A stretch of 8,561 nt of DNA from contig JAEEJD010000044.1 in assembly GCA_016281675.1 (NCBI GenBank), positions 1 to 8,561 on the forward strand, given 5' to 3'. Below are positions 1 to 5,439 of the stretch, piece after piece. Positions within the stretch are counted from its first letter, which is position 1, and every line of letters begins with the position of its first letter. A program made the position numbers and the translations under genes. Source of the stretch: Lachnospiraceae bacterium. GTDB lineage: Bacteria > Bacillota_A > Clostridia > Lachnospirales > Lachnospiraceae. Below the pieces are notes generated by a model, which had not been told where the DNA came from, did no database searches, and saw nothing but the letters and a program-made list of their open reading frames with translations.

Positions 1-963
1 CAGCAGATATTCGATGCCGCACAGCGTTACGGCAGAAAAGTCGTCCTTGAAGGACGGAGCATGGTCAACATCATCAAGACGGCCATAGACATAGGGTATG
101 TCAGCATCCCGGACGGGATACTCATTGATATATCGCAGATCAAGAATTATCCCGACGAGAAGACCGTTATCATCACCACGGGAAGCCAGGGTGAATCGAT
201 GGCGGCTCTTTCCAGGATAGCATCGAACATGCACAAGACCGTGTCGATCAGGCAGGGAGATGTTGTTGTATTCTCGTCTAACCCGATACCGGGCAATGAG
301 AAAGCCGTCTTCAAGGTGATCAACGAACTGAGCCTTAAGGGGGCCGAAGTCATCTTCCAGGATACTCATGTCAGCGGTCATGCATGCCAGGAAGAGATAA
401 AGCTCATTTATACACTGACTCGTCCTAAGTTTGCGATACCGGTTCACGGAGAGCACAGACACCTGATGGCCCAGAGAAACGTGGCTGTCGATGTCGGAAT
501 ACCGAAGGAGAACGTACTGATCCTTTCAAACGGCCAGGTTCTCGAACTGGATGAAAACAGCGCCAAGGTTGTAGGAGATGTTGCAAACGGTGCGGTGTTT
601 GTTGACGGACTCGGAGTAGGTGACGTGGGAAACGTTGTGCTCCGAGACAGACAGAGACTTGCCGATGACGGTATCGTGATAGTATGCATGACTCTCGAAC
701 CCGGAACGAACATCGTCATCGCCGGACCCGTTGTCATGTCAAGGGGATTCGTGTATATCAAAGAATCCGACGAGTTCATGCTTGAGGCGACGGAGGTCGT
801 TCGGCTGGCGCTTGAAAAGATACAGGACAAAAACATTACGAGCAGAAACAGGATCAGGGATAACATCAAAGATGCTCTTTCGAGCTTTATCTGGAAGCGT
901 ATAAAGAGAAGCCCGATGATCCTGCCTATAATAATGGAAAACGAGACCGGATTCGGAGACTGA
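1..963 (+). CDS. rnj: Ribonuclease J, C-terminal part (5' end outside window)
   Basis: This is a metallo-beta-lactamase/beta-CASP ribonuclease that degrades and matures RNA in the cytoplasm, with 5'-exonuclease and endonuclease activity in the family. The reading frame is open from base 1 and gives 320 residues of a protein usually about 555 long, so roughly the first 235 residues, including the HxHxDH metal motif, lie upstream. Visible landmarks by partial numbering are the beta-CASP motif GSQGE (61-65), HVSGHA (123-128), the late metal/phosphate motif PVHGEHRH (147-154) and the RNase J C-terminal domain (about 195-320) with SRGFVYIKES. The protein ends in the usual KRSPMILPIIME-type tail, so the 3' end looks intact. 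An in-frame ATG at 61 is internal and not the start. The stop is 2 nt before a YlbF-family gene. Family assignment is very secure; RNase J1 versus J2 cannot be decided. Confidence 0.96.
   Translation, partial: QQIFDAAQRYGRKVVLEGRSMVNIIKTAIDIGYVSIPDGILIDISQIKNYPDEKTVIITTGSQGESMAALSRIASNMHKTVSIRQGDVVVFSSNPIPGNEKAVFKVINELSLKGAEVIFQDTHVSGHACQEEIKLIYTLTRPKFAIPVHGEHRHLMAQRNVAVDVGIPKENVLILSNGQVLELDENSAKVVGDVANGAVFVDGLGVGDVGNVVLRDRQRLADDGIVIVCMTLEPGTNIVIAGPVVMSRGFVYIKESDEFMLEATEVVRLALEKIQDKNITSRNRIRDNIKDALSSFIWKRIKRSPMILPIIMENETGFGD
955..958 (+). promoter_or_regulatory. Ribosome binding site for the YlbF-family gene
   Basis: GGAG lies 7 nt before the ATG at 966, inside the last codons of RNase J. 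It supports that start over the ATG at 981, which has no purine-rich site in front of it. Confidence 0.6.
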
Positions 964-965
964 AT

Positions 966-1301
966 ATGCTTAGCGACAAGATGACAAAGACCGTGAAGAT
1001 AGTTACCGATGCGGTCATGGAAACGGAAGAATATATCGAGTATGAGAAACAGAAGAAGAACGTGCGCGCAAGTTCCGAATCAAAGAGACTGATAGAGCGA
1101 GCAAGAGACATACAGAACAGACTCACCGAGCTTCCCGAGGATGAGCGCAATAACGATTACGCCGAATCCCTTCAGGAAGAATACGAAGATATAATGGAGA
1201 ACTCCGCTGTCTACGAGTATTCCAAGGCTGAATCGGCATTTGTAACGATGCTTCAGGAAGCACTCGGAATGATAATAGAAAGTGTTGATCTGGATATTTA
1301 A
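966..1301 (+). CDS. YlbF/YmcA-family small helical protein
   Basis: This 111-residue, charged, nearly all-helical protein fits the YlbF/YmcA/YheA (com_ylbF) family. Signs are an N-terminal segment with EEYIEYEKQKKNVRAS, a long middle helix rich in E and R (about residues 38-72), and a C-terminal part with AVYEYSKAESAFVTML. In Bacillus, YlbF and YmcA work with YaaT as a complex that helps RNase Y cleave mRNA, and YheA-type members have less defined roles. No membrane segment or catalytic motif is visible. The ATG at 966 has a GGAG at 955-958, 7 nt upstream and inside the RNase J gene, which favours it over the later in-frame ATG at 981. Being 2 nt after RNase J suggests co-translation and a role in RNA turnover, which is inference. 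It is shorter than YlbF and YmcA (about 145 residues), so it is not necessarily an orthologue of either. Confidence 0.82.
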   Translation: MLSDKMTKTVKIVTDAVMETEEYIEYEKQKKNVRASSESKRLIERARDIQNRLTELPEDERNNDYAESLQEEYEDIMENSAVYEYSKAESAFVTMLQEALGMIIESVDLDI

Positions 1302-1306
1302 ACAGT

Positions 1307-1313
1307 AAAGGGA
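1307..1313 (+). promoter_or_regulatory. Ribosome binding site for the MltG-like gene
   Basis: AAAGGGA lies 5 nt before the ATG at 1319, in the 17-nt gap after the YlbF-family gene. It fixes the start of the MltG-like protein just upstream of its membrane segment. Confidence 0.6.
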
Positions 1314-1318
1314 TTGTC

Positions 1319-1903
1319 ATGAATATTAAGAACCTGGCCCTCGGTTTTATGGGCTTTATAGTAAGAGCATCAATACTTGCGATCGCGATCCTTGTGATAT
1401 TCAAGACCGGTCAGAAAGCATATGATTTCGGATTCAGGATATTTACCGAGGAGGCGATGAGCCCGCCTCCGGGACGTGAAGTTGCCGTAACGATAGTACA
1501 GGGTGACTCCACAATGGATGTCGGAAAGATGCTTGAAGAAAAAGGACTTATAAGGGATTACAAACTGTTCTGGGTCCAGAAGAAATGCTCGGTATATGAC
1601 GACGATATCAAGCCGGGATTTTATACCCTCAATACATCCATGACTGCAGAGGATATGTTCGCGATCATCGCGGGAAAGAAAGACACCGAAGGCGATTCCG
1701 ATGAGGACGAAGACGAACTTGATGAAGGCATGATGCCTGCGGATCCTTCGACTGAAGGTGAGAGCGCACTTGATAAAGCTTCGGGTGAATGGGAAGGTAC
1801 CGAGGAAAGCGAAGGCGAGATACACGACCCGTTTGACGAAGGCGGTACGGATGACGGCGACGGTGAGGCGGATCCCGATGCAGCCGACGGCGGGGGCAAC
1901 TGA
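1319..1903 (+). CDS. MltG/YceG-like membrane protein lacking the catalytic domain
   Basis: This 194-residue protein has an N-terminal membrane segment at about residues 9-28. A LysM-like YceG N-terminal subdomain follows at about 55-118, shown by VTIVQGDSTMDVGKMLEEKG, then a phenylalanine (84) and the KPGFYTLNTSM stretch that begins the second repeat. Full MltG proteins (about 340-360 residues) continue into a lytic transglycosylase domain with a catalytic glutamate and trim nascent glycan strands. Here that domain is absent, and residues 122-194 form an acidic, probably disordered tail with 31 Asp/Glu and only one Lys. The protein should sit in the membrane with its domain and tail outside. 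There is no room for a frameshifted remainder because trmR starts 2 nt after the stop. Position before trmR matches the MltG homologue yrrL in Bacillus. Enzyme activity is not expected; a structural or regulatory wall role is inference. Confidence 0.75.
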   Translation: MNIKNLALGFMGFIVRASILAIAILVIFKTGQKAYDFGFRIFTEEAMSPPPGREVAVTIVQGDSTMDVGKMLEEKGLIRDYKLFWVQKKCSVYDDDIKPGFYTLNTSMTAEDMFAIIAGKKDTEGDSDEDEDELDEGMMPADPSTEGESALDKASGEWEGTEESEGEIHDPFDEGGTDDGDGEADPDAADGGGN

Positions 1904-1905
1904 TA

Positions 1906-2574
1906 TTGATAACAGACGAGAGGACCGCGACATATATTGAATCCTTAAGCATGCCGCTTACACCTTTTCTCGAGGAACTGGAAAAGAGAGCGGTAAGTGA
2001 CGGTATCCCGATAATCAGAAAGAGCGCAAGGAGTCTGCTTCGTTATGTTCTTGCTTCGAAGAGACCGGACAGCATTCTTGAGGTCGGAACTGCGGTCGCG
2101 TTTTCGGCGATATTCATGGCGACATACGGCTCCGAAAACGTTCATATCGATACTATAGAAAACTATGCGAAGCGGATCGAAGCCGCAAAGCAAAACATTG
2201 CCGATGCCAAGGCATCGGACAGGATAAATCTTATCGAGGGAGATGCGCTTGAGATTCTGGAAGATCTTGTCGAAAGTAAGCGTTCATATGACATGATCTT
2301 TATCGATGCCGCAAAAGCGCAGTACCCGAATTATCTTCCTCTTGCAAAGAAACTTCTTCGAAACGGGGGGATACTCGTATCCGACAATGTCCTCTTTGAC
2401 GGTGATATAGTTCTGTCGAGGTTTGCGGTAAGAAGAAGGGATCGCACCATTCATGCGAGGATGCGTGAGTATCTGCGGATGCTCTCGGAAGACGAGGAAC
2501 TTGTTACGACGATACTTCCGGTAGCCGACGGAATGACGCTGTCTGTCAAGACAGAGCGTCCCTGTGAGGAGTAA
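1906..2574 (+). CDS. trmR: tRNA 5-hydroxyuridine methyltransferase (TrmR, class I O-methyltransferase)
   Basis: This 222-residue SAM-dependent enzyme of the COMT-like family most resembles YrrM/TrmR, which methylates 5-hydroxyuridine at tRNA position 34 to 5-methoxyuridine. Visible motifs are the SAM-binding loop EVGTAVAFSA (59-68), the acidic end of strand 2 (IDTIE, 81-85), EGDA (111-114), FIDAAKAQY (132-140) and SDNVLFDG (159-166). D134, D160 and N161 are the expected metal ligands. The second glycine of the usual GTxxGYS loop is an alanine here. The likely start is TTG at 1906, 2 nt after the previous stop, with only a G run at 1892-1896 as a weak ribosome site. An ATG at 1951 would remove the first helix that the family normally has. 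The trhP gene directly downstream supplies its hydroxylated tRNA substrate, which strongly supports TrmR over a small-molecule O-methyltransferase. Confidence 0.87.
   Translation: MITDERTATYIESLSMPLTPFLEELEKRAVSDGIPIIRKSARSLLRYVLASKRPDSILEVGTAVAFSAIFMATYGSENVHIDTIENYAKRIEAAKQNIADAKASDRINLIEGDALEILEDLVESKRSYDMIFIDAAKAQYPNYLPLAKKLLRNGGILVSDNVLFDGDIVLSRFAVRRRDRTIHARMREYLRMLSEDEELVTTILPVADGMTLSVKTERPCEE
2566..2571 (+). promoter_or_regulatory. Ribosome binding site for trhP, overlapping the end of trmR
   Basis: GAGGAG sits just before the trmR stop (2572-2574) and 4 nt before the ATG at 2576. An in-frame GTG at 2564 overlaps this site and has no site of its own, so ATG 2576 is the better start. 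The arrangement suggests translational coupling. Confidence 0.65.
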
Positions 2575-2575
2575 A

Positions 2576-3838
2576 ATGAGAAACAGCAACAAGCCCGAAC
2601 TTCTCGTTCCGGCAGGCAGTCTTGAAGTACTGAAGACCGCAGTCACATACGGTGCCGATGCGGTATATATCGGCGGGGAGGAATTCAGCCTTCGCGCCAA
2701 AGCAAAGAACTTTTCGAAGGAAGATATGGCGGAGGGCATAAAGTATGCGCACGATCATGGCGTAAAGGTTTATGTGACCGCCAACATATATGCGCATAAC
2801 AAGGATATCGAGCCTGCCCGCGAGTATCTTGCGGAGCTCGGACGTCTCGAACCCGATGCGATACTGATCGCGGATCCCGGGATATTTACTATTGCAAGAC
2901 AGGTGTGCCCGGATGTTCCGATACATATAAGCACTCAGGCCAACAACACCAATCATATGACTTTTAAGTTCTGGCATGATCTCGGAGCAGAGAGAGTCGT
3001 ATGTGCGAGGGAACTGAGCCTTTCGGAGATTTCGGAACTGAAGAATACGATCCCCGAAGACATGGAGATAGAGTGCTTCGTTCACGGAGCCATGTGCATT
3101 TCCTATTCGGGAAGATGCCTGCTGTCGGCATACATGACCGGCAGGAGTGCCAACCTCGGAGAGTGCACCCATCCGTGCAGGTGGAAGTATTCGGTCGTGG
3201 AGGAGAAGCGTCCCGGGGAGTATCTTCCGGTTGAGGAGAATGACAGGGGAACGTTCATTTTCAACTCCAAAGATCTGTGCATGATCGAGCATATTCCCGA
3301 GATGATCGAGGCGGGAATAGACAGTTTCAAGATAGAAGGCCGCATGAAGACGGCACTCTATGTTGCAACCGTTGCAAGAACATACCGCCGGGCGATCGAT
3401 GATTACTGCACATCACCTGATCTGTACAGACAGAATCTGCCGTGGTACAGAGAAGAGATAGGAAAGTGTACGTACAGGCAGTTCACAACGGGATTCTATT
3501 TCGGAAAGCCCGATGAGAATACTCAGATATATGACAACAGCACTTACGTTGTTGAGAGTGTTTACCTCGGAACCATAGAAGAGGTCACAACCGACGGTCG
3601 TATCAAATTGACACAGAAGAACAAGTTCAGTGTCGGAGATACGATAGAAGTAATGAAGCCGGACGGAGCAAATGTTCCGGTCCGTGTAGCAAAGATAGAA
3701 AGCGAAGACGGCGTCAGCCAGGATTCGGCACCTCATGCCTGCCAGGTGATATTTGTAACGCTTGAGTGCATCGATCCAAAAATACCGGATCGGGTATGGG
3801 AGAGCGGAGATATTATCAGGGCAGACGCAAATCAATAA
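2576..3838 (+). CDS. trhP: Peptidase U32-family tRNA hydroxylation protein (TrhP/YrrO type)
   Basis: This 420-residue protein carries the full U32 signature ECFVHGAMCISYSGRCLLS (residues 166-184). Four cysteines, C174, C181, C197 and C201 (C-x6-C-x15-C-x3-C), are placed as in the iron-sulfur-binding members of the family. The N-terminal barrel begins with PELLVPAGSLEVLKTA and has the GADAVYIGG strand. The C-terminal region (about 310-420) resembles the small beta domain of long U32 proteins. Despite the family name, TrhP proteins are not proteases in this role: they take part in prephenate-dependent formation of 5-hydroxyuridine at tRNA position 34 in the cytoplasm. Length is close to YrrO (about 422) rather than the short YrrN (about 309), and only one copy is seen. 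It lies 1 nt after trmR, the next enzyme in the pathway. RlhA-type rRNA hydroxylation is the main alternative but fits the neighbourhood less well. Confidence 0.88.
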   Translation: MRNSNKPELLVPAGSLEVLKTAVTYGADAVYIGGEEFSLRAKAKNFSKEDMAEGIKYAHDHGVKVYVTANIYAHNKDIEPAREYLAELGRLEPDAILIADPGIFTIARQVCPDVPIHISTQANNTNHMTFKFWHDLGAERVVCARELSLSEISELKNTIPEDMEIECFVHGAMCISYSGRCLLSAYMTGRSANLGECTHPCRWKYSVVEEKRPGEYLPVEENDRGTFIFNSKDLCMIEHIPEMIEAGIDSFKIEGRMKTALYVATVARTYRRAIDDYCTSPDLYRQNLPWYREEIGKCTYRQFTTGFYFGKPDENTQIYDNSTYVVESVYLGTIEEVTTDGRIKLTQKNKFSVGDTIEVMKPDGANVPVRVAKIESEDGVSQDSAPHACQVIFVTLECIDPKIPDRVWESGDIIRADANQ

Positions 3839-3848
3839 CAGAAGAATC

Positions 3849-3854
3849 GGAGGA
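3849..3854 (+). promoter_or_regulatory. Strong ribosome binding site for the PIG-L deacetylase
   Basis: GGAGGA lies 6 nt before the ATG at 3861. It decides the start, since the frame is open back into trhP (to 3762), and gives an N-terminus just before the first metal motif, as in the family. Confidence 0.75.
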
Positions 3855-3860
3855 TATGAT

Positions 3861-4505
3861 ATGAGAAGGATCCTTGCCATAGGAGCACATCTTGATGATA
3901 TTGAACTTGCATGCGGGGGAACGCTTGCCAAGGCCATCAAGGACGGACACGCTGTGAAGATGGTCGTTCTGTCAAGATCGGGATACACCAACTATGACGG
4001 GCAGGTCATGCGTACCGACGACGATGCGATGCAGGAAGGAAGAAACGCAGCAAGAGTACTCGGATGCGAGGACCTCGAGATACTTGATTTTTCCAATAAA
4101 GATATTCCGTACAGCAGCGCGGTCGTTGAAGCTCTTGAGAAGAGGATCAACGATTTCAAGCCCGATATCATATTCACCCACTGGCCGTTTGATACACATC
4201 AGTCACATGTCGGCGCGTCCAAGTCGACCATTTCCGCGGCAAGACGATACAATACGATATATTTCTATGAGCCCATATCACCTTCGGGAAGATCGTATGT
4301 GGGATTCCGCCCTCAGCTGTATGTTGATATCTCCGATGTTATCGATCGGAAGATAGCGGCACTTGAAGAGCATGTTACCGAGAGAAACAAATACGGTGAT
4401 TACTGGACAAGAGGAATTGAGGCGCGTGCGGCGTTTCGCGGTTATGAGATGGGAAGACTGTACGGAGAAGCGTTTGAAGTGCTCCGTGAGGAACTGATGA
4501 TATAG
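3861..4505 (+). CDS. PIG-L/LmbE-family N-deacetylase
   Basis: This 214-residue zinc-dependent deacetylase belongs to the PIG-L/LmbE group, which removes N-acetyl groups from GlcNAc-type sugars. The first motif is AHLDD (9-13), with leucine in place of the usual proline; H10 and D13 are expected zinc ligands and D12 the general base. The second motif is THWPFDTHQSH (106-116); H113 and H116 fit the HPDH region, with serine where Asp is usual. FYEP (135-138) fits the conserved glutamate-containing strand near the active site. There is no signal peptide or membrane segment, so it acts in the cytoplasm on a nucleotide sugar or a lipid-linked sugar on the inner face. It follows trhP by 22 nt and precedes an LpxD-like acyltransferase, suggesting deacetylation then re-acylation of an amino sugar. 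The exact substrate is unknown; BshB-type bacillithiol synthesis is possible, but the glycan neighbours argue against it. Confidence 0.85.
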   Translation: MRRILAIGAHLDDIELACGGTLAKAIKDGHAVKMVVLSRSGYTNYDGQVMRTDDDAMQEGRNAARVLGCEDLEILDFSNKDIPYSSAVVEALEKRINDFKPDIIFTHWPFDTHQSHVGASKSTISAARRYNTIYFYEPISPSGRSYVGFRPQLYVDISDVIDRKIAALEEHVTERNKYGDYWTRGIEARAAFRGYEMGRLYGEAFEVLREELMI

Positions 4506-4530
4506 GTAGTGTAGGTAGTGCAGGTAGTGT
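4504..4530 (+). repeat. Three tandem copies of a 9-bp unit at a gene junction
   Basis: The unit AGGTAGTGY is repeated three times without gaps at 4504-4512, 4513-4521 and 4522-4530, with only the last base varying (T, C, T). The first copy overlaps the TAG stop of the deacetylase gene (4503-4505), and the last ends 5 nt before the acyltransferase ATG at 4536. The repeats fill the junction and hold the only AGG-like ribosome site. A change in copy number by slippage would alter spacing in steps of 9 nt. No function is shown by sequence alone. Confidence 0.9.
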
Positions 4531-4535
4531 CGCAT

Positions 4536-5417
4536 ATGAACTTTTTTAACGTTAATGCATCCGAATATGAAACCGGCAGATCGTTTGAGGTTGTAAGACC
4601 CGCAAGCCTTAACAACCCCAAAGATAACTCCGTTATGTTCGTGACACCGAAGTTTATGAACAGATGGGAGAGACTGCTGACAGTTAAGGAATGCATAGTT
4701 ATATGGCCGGAAGGTGAAGACATACCGGAGGAGCTTCGGCAAAGGCATGTTGTCATCACTTCACCGGAACCGAGATTCGGGTTCGCCGAATTCTTCCATG
4801 ACAACGGCATCACTTACAACGAGGATGTCAAAGAGTATGACCTCGTCGGAGGAGCGTATATCTGCAAAGGAGCGGTATACGGAAAAGGATGCCGGATATT
4901 TCCGGGCGCCTATATAGATTCCCGGGTTACTATCGGAGATAACTGTTATATCGGATCAGGTGTCAGGATTGTCGGACGCGTCACTATAGGAAGCGACTGC
5001 ATCATAAGAGAAAATACGGTCATCGGATCCGACGGACTGACGACAAGACGAAACGCGGAAGGAAAGGTCTATACGATACCTCAGTTCGGGGGAGTCGTTA
5101 TAGGCGATAATGTTCAGATAGGTGCGAATTCGGTAGTCTGCAAAGGCGCCATAGACGATACCGTGATCAGGACCGGAAGCAGGATAGACAACTGCTGCTT
5201 CATATCACACAATGTCACGGTCGGCGAGGATACGCTCGTTGTCGGCGAAACGCTTATGATGGGAAGTTCATCAACCGGAAAGGGCGCTTATCTGTCCGGT
5301 AATGTTGTTGTCCGTGACGGTGTTTCGATGGGCGAAGGATCGTTTGCCGGAATGGGTGCGGTCATAACGAAAGATGTTCCCGCAGGAGCTACGGTTAAAG
5401 GAAATCCCGCGAGATAG
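4536..5417 (+). CDS. LpxD-like left-handed beta-helix acyltransferase
   Basis: This 293-residue protein has an N-terminal alpha/beta part (about 15-95) resembling the LpxD uridine-binding domain (RPASLNNPKDNSVMFVTPKF, 21-40). A long run of hexapeptide repeats follows (about 108-275), including VTIGDNCYIGSGV, VVIGDNVQIGANS and the end KDVPAGATVKGNPAR. The middle closely follows LpxD: NTVIGSDGL, an IPQFGGVVIG step, GAIDDTVI, and ISHNV with H225 at the catalytic histidine position. From my memory of E. coli LpxD, its second active-site histidine (H276) aligns with glycine 262 here. LpxD adds a 3-hydroxyacyl chain to UDP-glucosamine for lipid A, but nothing else of lipid A synthesis is seen, so the substrate is probably another amino sugar. 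ATG 4536 starts just before the conserved domain; an in-frame GTG at 4518 within the 9-bp repeats would add 6 residues. The acyl donor and chain length cannot be inferred. Confidence 0.85.
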   Translation: MNFFNVNASEYETGRSFEVVRPASLNNPKDNSVMFVTPKFMNRWERLLTVKECIVIWPEGEDIPEELRQRHVVITSPEPRFGFAEFFHDNGITYNEDVKEYDLVGGAYICKGAVYGKGCRIFPGAYIDSRVTIGDNCYIGSGVRIVGRVTIGSDCIIRENTVIGSDGLTTRRNAEGKVYTIPQFGGVVIGDNVQIGANSVVCKGAIDDTVIRTGSRIDNCCFISHNVTVGEDTLVVGETLMMGSSSTGKGAYLSGNVVVRDGVSMGEGSFAGMGAVITKDVPAGATVKGNPAR

Positions 5418-5427
5418 AGCGGATGAA

Positions 5428-5434
5428 AAAGGAG
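5428..5434 (+). promoter_or_regulatory. Strong ribosome binding site for the DPM/GtrB-type glycosyltransferase
   Basis: AAAGGAG lies 5 nt before the ATG at 5440. It sets the start, since the frame is open upstream into the acyltransferase gene (to 5374), and puts the N-terminus right before the SVIVPCYNEE strand. Confidence 0.75.
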
Positions 5435-5439
5435 AAAAC

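Noticed and set aside
444..869. Long open frame on the minus strand inside RNase J (141 codons)
   Set aside because: It lies wholly antisense to a well-matched RNase J, has a serine/threonine-rich composition typical of a reverse-frame shadow, and shows no recognisable motif.
1680..1903. The acidic tail as a frameshifted remnant of the MltG catalytic domain
   Set aside because: The tail is coherent low-complexity Asp/Glu coding sequence, and trmR begins 2 nt after the stop, leaving no space for a lost domain.
1906..1936. TTGATA followed by CATATA near the trmR start as a possible promoter
   Set aside because: The spacer is about 19 nt and the -10 match is poor. The TTG is better explained as the start codon.
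1370..1952. Several overlapping minus-strand open frames opposite the MltG-like gene, one nearly all Ser and Pro
   Set aside because: They arise from the repetitive GA-rich codons of the acidic tail read backwards. The + strand frame has a ribosome site, a membrane segment and a recognisable domain.
2546..3292. 248-codon minus-strand open frame opposite trhP
   Set aside because: The + strand frame carries the U32 signature and four placed cysteines; the antisense frame has no recognisable family features.
3608..3636. TTGACA resembling a -35 promoter element inside trhP
   Set aside because: At 17 or 18 nt downstream the sequence is TGTCGG or GTCGGA, which is not a -10 element.
3762..3860. 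N-terminal extension of the deacetylase frame back to 3762
   Set aside because: It overlaps the end of trhP, has no family similarity, and a strong ribosome site directly precedes the ATG at 3861.
4536..5417. Reading the LpxD-like protein as evidence for a Gram-negative, lipid A-making organism
   Set aside because: No other lipid A gene is present, and the upstream gene set and its order fit Firmicutes. A relative of LpxD with another substrate is more likely.
5374..5439. N-terminal extension of the GtrB-type frame back to 5374
   Set aside because: It overlaps the acyltransferase end and would place 22 unrelated residues before the conserved first strand; the strong site at 5428-5434 supports ATG 5440.
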